Shown here: positions 58,215 to 64,000 of the stretch, in pieces
Layout of the letters: each line of letters begins with the position of its first letter
Position numbering within the stretch: the stretch's first letter is position 1
Assembly (NCBI GenBank): GCA_039707465.1
Contig: CM077648.1
Location: 74,704,119-74,768,118 of the forward strand
Length of the DNA: 64,000 nucleotides
Origin: Rhabdophis nuchalis
Lineage: Eukaryota; Chordata; Lepidosauria; Squamata; Natricidae
Direction of reading: 5' to 3'
Made by a program: the position numbers and the translations under genes
The notes under the pieces: model-generated
Database searches by the model: none
What the model was told of the DNA's origin: nothing
What the model saw: the letters and a program-made list of their open reading frames with translations, nothing else

Positions 58215-60212
58215 ACTATACTTATTTTTTCATTTTTTTTAAACTTCTCCTTGTTAGGACCCAGGGCGGCGCACAGGCATTATATAAAACCATAAATACA
58301 ATATACATCAATTAAAAATATATTAAATTAATTCACCCGTGCTAAAACCCGTTATTAAAACCGTAACCAAATTATAATTTATATTTAAAAGTCAGACGCG
58401 GGGGGCTATCCTAGGCCGGCTTGTTGGAATAAGTACGTCTTAAGACGTTGGCGGAAGAGGCGGAGGTCCGAGGTAGTGCGAAGGTCGGGGGGTAGGTCGT
58501 TCCAGAGGGCCGGGCCCGCCACAGAGAAGGCTCTTCCCCTGGGTGTCGCCAGCCGGCATTGCCCGGCCGACGGCACCCGGAGTAGGCCCGCTCTGTGGGA
58601 GCGGACCGGACGAAGGGATGTATGGGGCAGGAGGCGGTCTCGTATATAGCTAGGCCCCGAGCCATGGAGCGATTTAAAGATGGTGGTCAACACCTTGAAG
58701 CGCACTCGAAAGGCCACAGGCAGCCAGTGCAGCTCGCGCAGGAGAGGTGTTACGTGGGCTTGCCTTGAGGCACCCATAACCACCCGCGCGGCCGCATTCT
58801 GCACTAACTGCAGCCTTCGAGTGCACCTCAAGGGGAGCCCCATGTAGAGAGCGTTACAGTAATCCAGCCGAGATGTCACGAGCGCTTGAGTGACTGTGCG
58901 AAGGGCCCCCCGGTCTAGTAAGGGGCGCAACTGGCGTATCAGGCGAACCTGATAGAACGCCCCCCTGGCCATGGCCGCCACATGGTCCTCCATGGACAGC
59001 CGGGAATCCAGAAGGATGCCCAAGTTGCGCGCCCTCTCCACGGGGGCAAGATGTTCGCCCCCAATGGCCAGTGTTGGATTTATCTGGCTAAACCGGGGTG
59101 CCGGAAACCACAGCCACTCGGTCTTGGACGGGTTGAGTTTGAGTTTGTTACTACCCATCCAGACCCGTACGGCCTCCAGACACCGGGACAGCACCTCGAC
59201 GGCATCGTTGGGGTGGTTTGGGGTGGATATGTACAGCTGAGTATCATCAGCGTACAGATGGTACTCCACCCCAAAACCACGGATGATCTCGCCCAGTGGC
59301 TTCATGTAGGTGTTGAACAGAAGTGGCGAGAGGACCGACCCCTGAGGAACCCCACATGTGAGGGGCCTCGGGGCCGACCTCTGCCCTCCTGCCAACACCC
59401 ATTGCGACCGACCAGAGAGGTAGGATGAGAACCACCGTAAAACGGTGCCTCTCAGCCCCAACCCCCCCAATCGGTGCAATAAGATACCATGGTCGATGGT
59501 ATCGAAAGCCGCTGAGAGGTCTAACAGGACCAGGATAGAGGAGCAACCTCTATCCCGAGCCCTCCAGAGATCATCCACCAACGCAACCAATGCCGTCTCG
59601 GTACTGTTACCGGGCCGGAAGCCGGACTAGCGCGGGTCTAGATAATCAACTTCCTCCAGATGTCGAGGGAACTGTTGAGCCACCACACTCTCAACAACCT
59701 TCACTAAAAAGTGAAGGTTGGAGACGGGACGATAGTTCTCTAATAAAGCCGGGTCCAGGGATGGCTTCTTGAGGAGGGGCCTCACCACCGCCTCTTTCAA
59801 GACGGTAGGCAAGAACCCCTCACTCAGAGATGAATTCACAATACCCTGGAGCCAGCCTCGTGTCACCTCCCAGGATGCCAGTACAAGCCAGGAGGGGCAC
59901 GGGTCCAATAAACATGTGGTGGCTCTAAGGTTCCTCCGCAACCTGTCCATATCCTCGGTAGTAACAAAGTCGAACTCCTCCCAAGGTGTTATCTCAAGAC
60001 CAGCACCGGGCACCTCGACCGGACCACTAGTAGAGGGCAGCTCGTTCCGAATCTGAGTGATTTTGTCCTGCAGGAAAACTCCAAATTCCTCTGCTCGACC
60101 CTGCAAAGGGGCTTCCCGCAGCCTCAGATGAAGGAGGGAGCGGGTCACCCCAAACAGGGCGGCAGGGCGGTTTTCCACGGACGCGATAAGGGTGGCACAA
60201 TACTCACGTTTG
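58215..60212 (-). mobile_element. L2-clade LINE, 2 kb, single nonsense codon
   Basis: 5'-truncated copy with the linker, whole RT and C-terminal tail, read from 60212 to 58406 in one frame, and a 3' UTR with GGACCCAGGGCGGCGCAC. Only one stop (TAG at 59627-59629, where the family has a glutamine codon after DPR) interrupts about 600 codons. The tail sequence is not a clear microsatellite. Confidence 0.92.
58406..60212 (-). pseudogene. L2 ORF2 (RT plus C-terminus) with one TAG
   Basis: Segments 60212-59630 and 59626-58406 share a frame. The catalytic YADD ([12 protein letters not shown]) and [13 protein letters not shown] are intact, as is the tail [18 protein letters not shown]. The glutamine-to-stop change is a single C-to-T transition. 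Confidence 0.88.
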
Positions 60213-60291
60213 ATTGTGTTGAAAAAAGTAATTTTGAGACCAAAATTACTTGTTATGATTGTGTTGAAAAAAGTAATTTTGAGACCAATGC
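60211..60291. repeat. Tandem duplication of a 32-bp unit at the L2 5' junction
   Basis: TGATTGTGTTGAAAAAAGTA with TTTTGAGACCA occurs twice, 45 bp apart. The first copy begins exactly where L2 homology ends. Confidence 0.8.
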
Positions 60292-60299
60292 CCATATTT

Positions 60300-60860
60300 A
60301 TGACCTTTGTAGTATTTCCCTCTGTGTCACAATGTTTACCGTTATCACACATCCAGTGCCTGACCATTTTTCTTCTCCCCTCCCCCCCCCACTTTGCAGA
60401 TTAGCGAGAGTACCTATACAAGTTATCTCTTCCTGAACTGCTTTTTTTCCACAGTGCAGGTGTTCCTGAAAAGTGCTAAATGCAAGTTAACAAGCTCTGT
60501 AACCTTCATTAGTTTATTACATTCTTCTCACAGCTGCTGCCTGAAATTGACAAGACAGTAATTAGCTTCACACTAATGACTTTAGTTTGCCTCCTAAGTG
60601 TCTGGCTAGGCAAACAGCCCTTTTTCCTTTCTATATGTATTTCCCATTATGTATCTGGTTACTCTCTTGCAATCCCTTCCTCTCCAATATGAATATAATG
60701 CAAATATTATTTCCTTGGTAATTATCCCAGCAATAGGATAAGCATTTCAACGGATGGGAAGCTTTCATAGTCTTTCATACATCCCTAATCTTCACTGAAT
60801 CATACTAACTAACATTCACTGAATGCTATTTTCAGACATTTACATAGCATCTGCATCCAC
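60300..60860. other. Unassigned intergenic DNA
   Basis: Nothing recognised. Confidence 0.4.
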
Positions 60861-60874
60861 ACATACGTGCATAG

Positions 60875-61383
<509 letters not shown>

Positions 61384-61399
61384 GTGCATAGCCATGTTG

Positions 61400-63700
61400 A
61401 ACCCAACTGTAATGCCAGCACAAACATTCCTTAAACAACCAAGGGCAATATTCTTACATTATGCTCAGTGTTAAACATTTCTGCAAGATGCTTTATTTGT
61501 AACATATACCCTTTGTATTACATTCATTTCAAGCAAATCTATTTCTCTTGTTTTGCTCTTATCTGCCCCTGGATTGAAGTAGCTTAGTGTCCTAGGAAGG
61601 ACCACCTATCTGCTTGTAACGGAAAAACAACATGGGATGGATTTGGACATTAGCTATGCCAAAAGGATTCATTTGCCTTCAAAATTTTCAGGAGATGAGG
61701 AAATGTTTTTAACATCTCTCTCTCTCTCTCTGGTCTAATAAGATTCATTGTTTCTGACATTTATTAGAGTATCTAAATAAGCCCTACTTTAATTACAATT
61801 CGGAAAGTTCAAAGAGACATTACATTTACTGGCTAGGCTTGTGAAAGGTACCAGAGGTACATATTCCAGGCAGGTCACATGTGCCTCCCACTTCTACTTC
61901 TACCATTTTGTACTTTGCGAAGAGCTTGTTAACTTTTACAGAGAAAAATCCTTACCAAGATCACCCTGACCTTTTCAAACTGGACAATCCTTTCTTTTTG
62001 TTCTCATACTGAGCCCCCCCCCCTCCGCCAATATGAAAAAGAGATTCCTCCTCCTCCCACTCTCAACTTAGCACAGCATATACATGTTGTGGTAGTCTTT
62101 CCTGTGAATGCTTTTCCTCACTTAAGTTCACAGTTGTCCTTTTCCCACTGCCTATTAGGTGTCCAACTCCGGCTTCAGGATATGCTGAAATTACAATCAC
62201 AGTTATTTTCCCATTTTTGCTTCGAGTTTTAGAATTTGATTTGGATTCAGCAAAGCTTCAGCAATACAGAACAACTGAAATAGATAAGTTTCACTTGGCC
62301 AAACAAAAAGAGAATTTTGTTCTATCATTTTACTAACACTTTCGCAGATTAGAAGATCTGTGGTTCAATCTCTTAATATTGTTTTCTTGTGAAAGCAAAT
62401 ATGGGGCATGGAGGGGAGCTGGAGGTCTAACCAAGGAATAATTAATCTAAGTGGATGGAGAGCACAGATAAAATGTTGACAGGGTGTAGTGGGTGCATAA
62501 AATGGCTTGCTAGGAGGTACCAATTAGCAAAATGGTTGCCCCTGCCAGGCTATCATAAAACAGCCATAAAACATAAGCCATTTATCATAATGAAAAACAA
62601 TCCCAGTATGTCCTTTATCATCCAATAAGGCCTTTTTGTATCCCAGTATATTTTTTGCAAATAAACATAAAGGATGGGGTTTTGAGTTGTAGCACGTCAG
62701 TGTGCACACTACTTTTTTTGTCAATCCCTTTAATTAAAGAAAAGTAGGTCAACTCTTCCTTTCTGTGGACCACTATACTGGCACAAAATGTCTAATCCCA
62801 CAACTGCTAAAAAAACCTATTACATAAGGATAGGATAGGTTTTATACTTTGCAACTGAAAGCAGCACAATTTAAATAAGTTGGTTATGTTGATTTCCAAT
62901 GGGAGGAAAAACATAATCAGCCCACTCCAATGACTGCTTATTCTGGTCCATACATTATACTAAACTAGGCCTAGTTTTGTTATGGTTTGTTGAATACATT
63001 AGTTATTAAACAATTTTATGCATATTGTTTTAAGGCCCAAACATAATTTTCAATCCTAATGACTACATAGCAAGTTAGTCAGATTCAAGGAAATCACTTT
63101 ATGGCTTGGTGGGTTATACAGAGACAGTTGCTCTACTTCCCCCTTATGTGCCTGCATGTAGTAATATATAAATATGAAAAACTGACTTATCTCAGATTGA
63201 CATACAGTTCTTGAAATGGCTTGCAATATTTTTCTTAAAATATTTAACACTTCTTCAAATGCATTATTTCTTCATAAAATGAGCCTAATAGTGCAATACG
63301 GTTTCTCAAGGATATGGAACAATTTTTCCAGGCAAATTTCCCTAGCATTCTGGTGTACTTCTAAGTGCCAATATATATAAAGATCTGATTGTATGTGTGC
63401 GTATATGTATTCATCCATACTGAATTGAGTATATTGATTATATACACCCATACATAATTTTGTTCAATCAGACCTTTTAAACAATTCATATAGAATATAC
63501 TTCTTAATTTTAAATTTGGCATTTCAAGTTAGGTTATTGGTTATGTTACTTCTTGCTATTTTTTGTGATTATATACTTGTGTTTTGTCTTGAAATATTTA
63601 TGTAGCTCAGGAGATTGTTAATCATCTAAAATGTCTCAGTAATTTACAATAAAAATTAAAAAATAAGATATTAAACTGTTAGAATAATTAAAACAAAAAA
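61400..63700. other. Unassigned intergenic DNA
   Basis: A+T-rich; no exon or repeat family recognised. Confidence 0.45.
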
Positions 63701-63726
63701 TATTACAGTTAAACCATCTGTTAAAA

Positions 63727-63848
63727 CAGGGATCCCCAACCTTTGCAACTTTAAGTCTGAAGGACTTCAGCTCCCAGAATTCTCCAGCCAGCAAAGCTGG
63801 GAGCTGAAGTCCTTCAGACTTAAAAGTTGCAAAGGTTGGAGACCCCTG
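63727..63848. mobile_element. Palindromic hAT MITE, 122 bp, TSD TGTTAAAA
   Basis: Foldback of the CAGGGGTCTCCAACC family, left end slightly mutated (CAGGGATCCCC). TSD at 63719-63726 and 63849-63856. Confidence 0.95.
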
Positions 63849-64000
63849 TGTTAAAAAACATATACTTACATTCCTCCAGTAATTCTAAGGAGCTGGAAGA
63901 ATTACATTTATCATCAAATCAACCTCCAGCAGCTGTAGGCAATCCTCACATGCTCTCCATGAGGGTGGAGATTCACTCAGAAAGAAGTATTCTCTTAAAT

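Overview
This window is vertebrate genomic DNA, almost certainly from a squamate reptile and probably a snake. The supporting evidence is a SINE with a tRNA head and a Bov-B-like tail (the Sauria SINE type), CR1-type and L2-clade LINEs, L1 fragments, many hAT-type MITEs with clear 8-bp target-site duplications (TSDs), and heavy microsatellite content. Nothing prokaryotic is present.

One host gene is supported, a complete TSPAN8 (tetraspanin-8) orthologue on the minus strand. Eight coding exons lie between 31588 (start codon) and 9571 (stop codon). All junctions are phase 0 and the exons join into a 232-residue four-pass membrane protein. It keeps the tetraspanin CCG motif, six large-loop cysteines and close similarity to human TSPAN8 from end to end. 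Six introns have GT-AG ends; intron 5 appears to use a GC donor. In human, TSPAN8 lies between PTPRR and LGR5, so the right half of this window is probably 5' intergenic DNA and the first 9 kb downstream DNA. I found no exon of either neighbour.

Layout: 1-9 kb holds L2 fragments, a solo LTR, a hAT MITE and a CR1 remnant. 9.5-31.7 kb is TSPAN8. Its introns contain a young L1 insertion (13465-15364), another LINE (21.9-23.1 kb), several palindromic hAT MITEs, a 600-bp tetranucleotide array beside exon 2, and in intron 1 a CpG-rich hAT element nested in an L1. 31.9-34.6 kb is mostly old L2 and minisatellite. 35.5-36.9 kb is a Penelope-like retroelement (PLE) cluster containing tRNA-like promoter boxes followed by hammerhead ribozyme motifs. 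37-46 kb has Sauria SINEs, L2 copies and an L1 5' portion. 48.2-51.4 kb is a nearly full-length L2 ORF2 on the minus strand, followed by 55.3-56.8 kb (L2 inside a minisatellite) and 58.2-60.2 kb (L2 with a single internal stop). The remainder shows nothing I could assign.

The most unusual items are: the tRNA-like/hammerhead/PLE cluster, including one ribozyme split by a 37-bp micro-inversion; two hAT MITE insertions that keep perfect 8-bp TSDs although only the left end is present; a composite MITE that seems to have moved as a unit; and the GC donor in TSPAN8.
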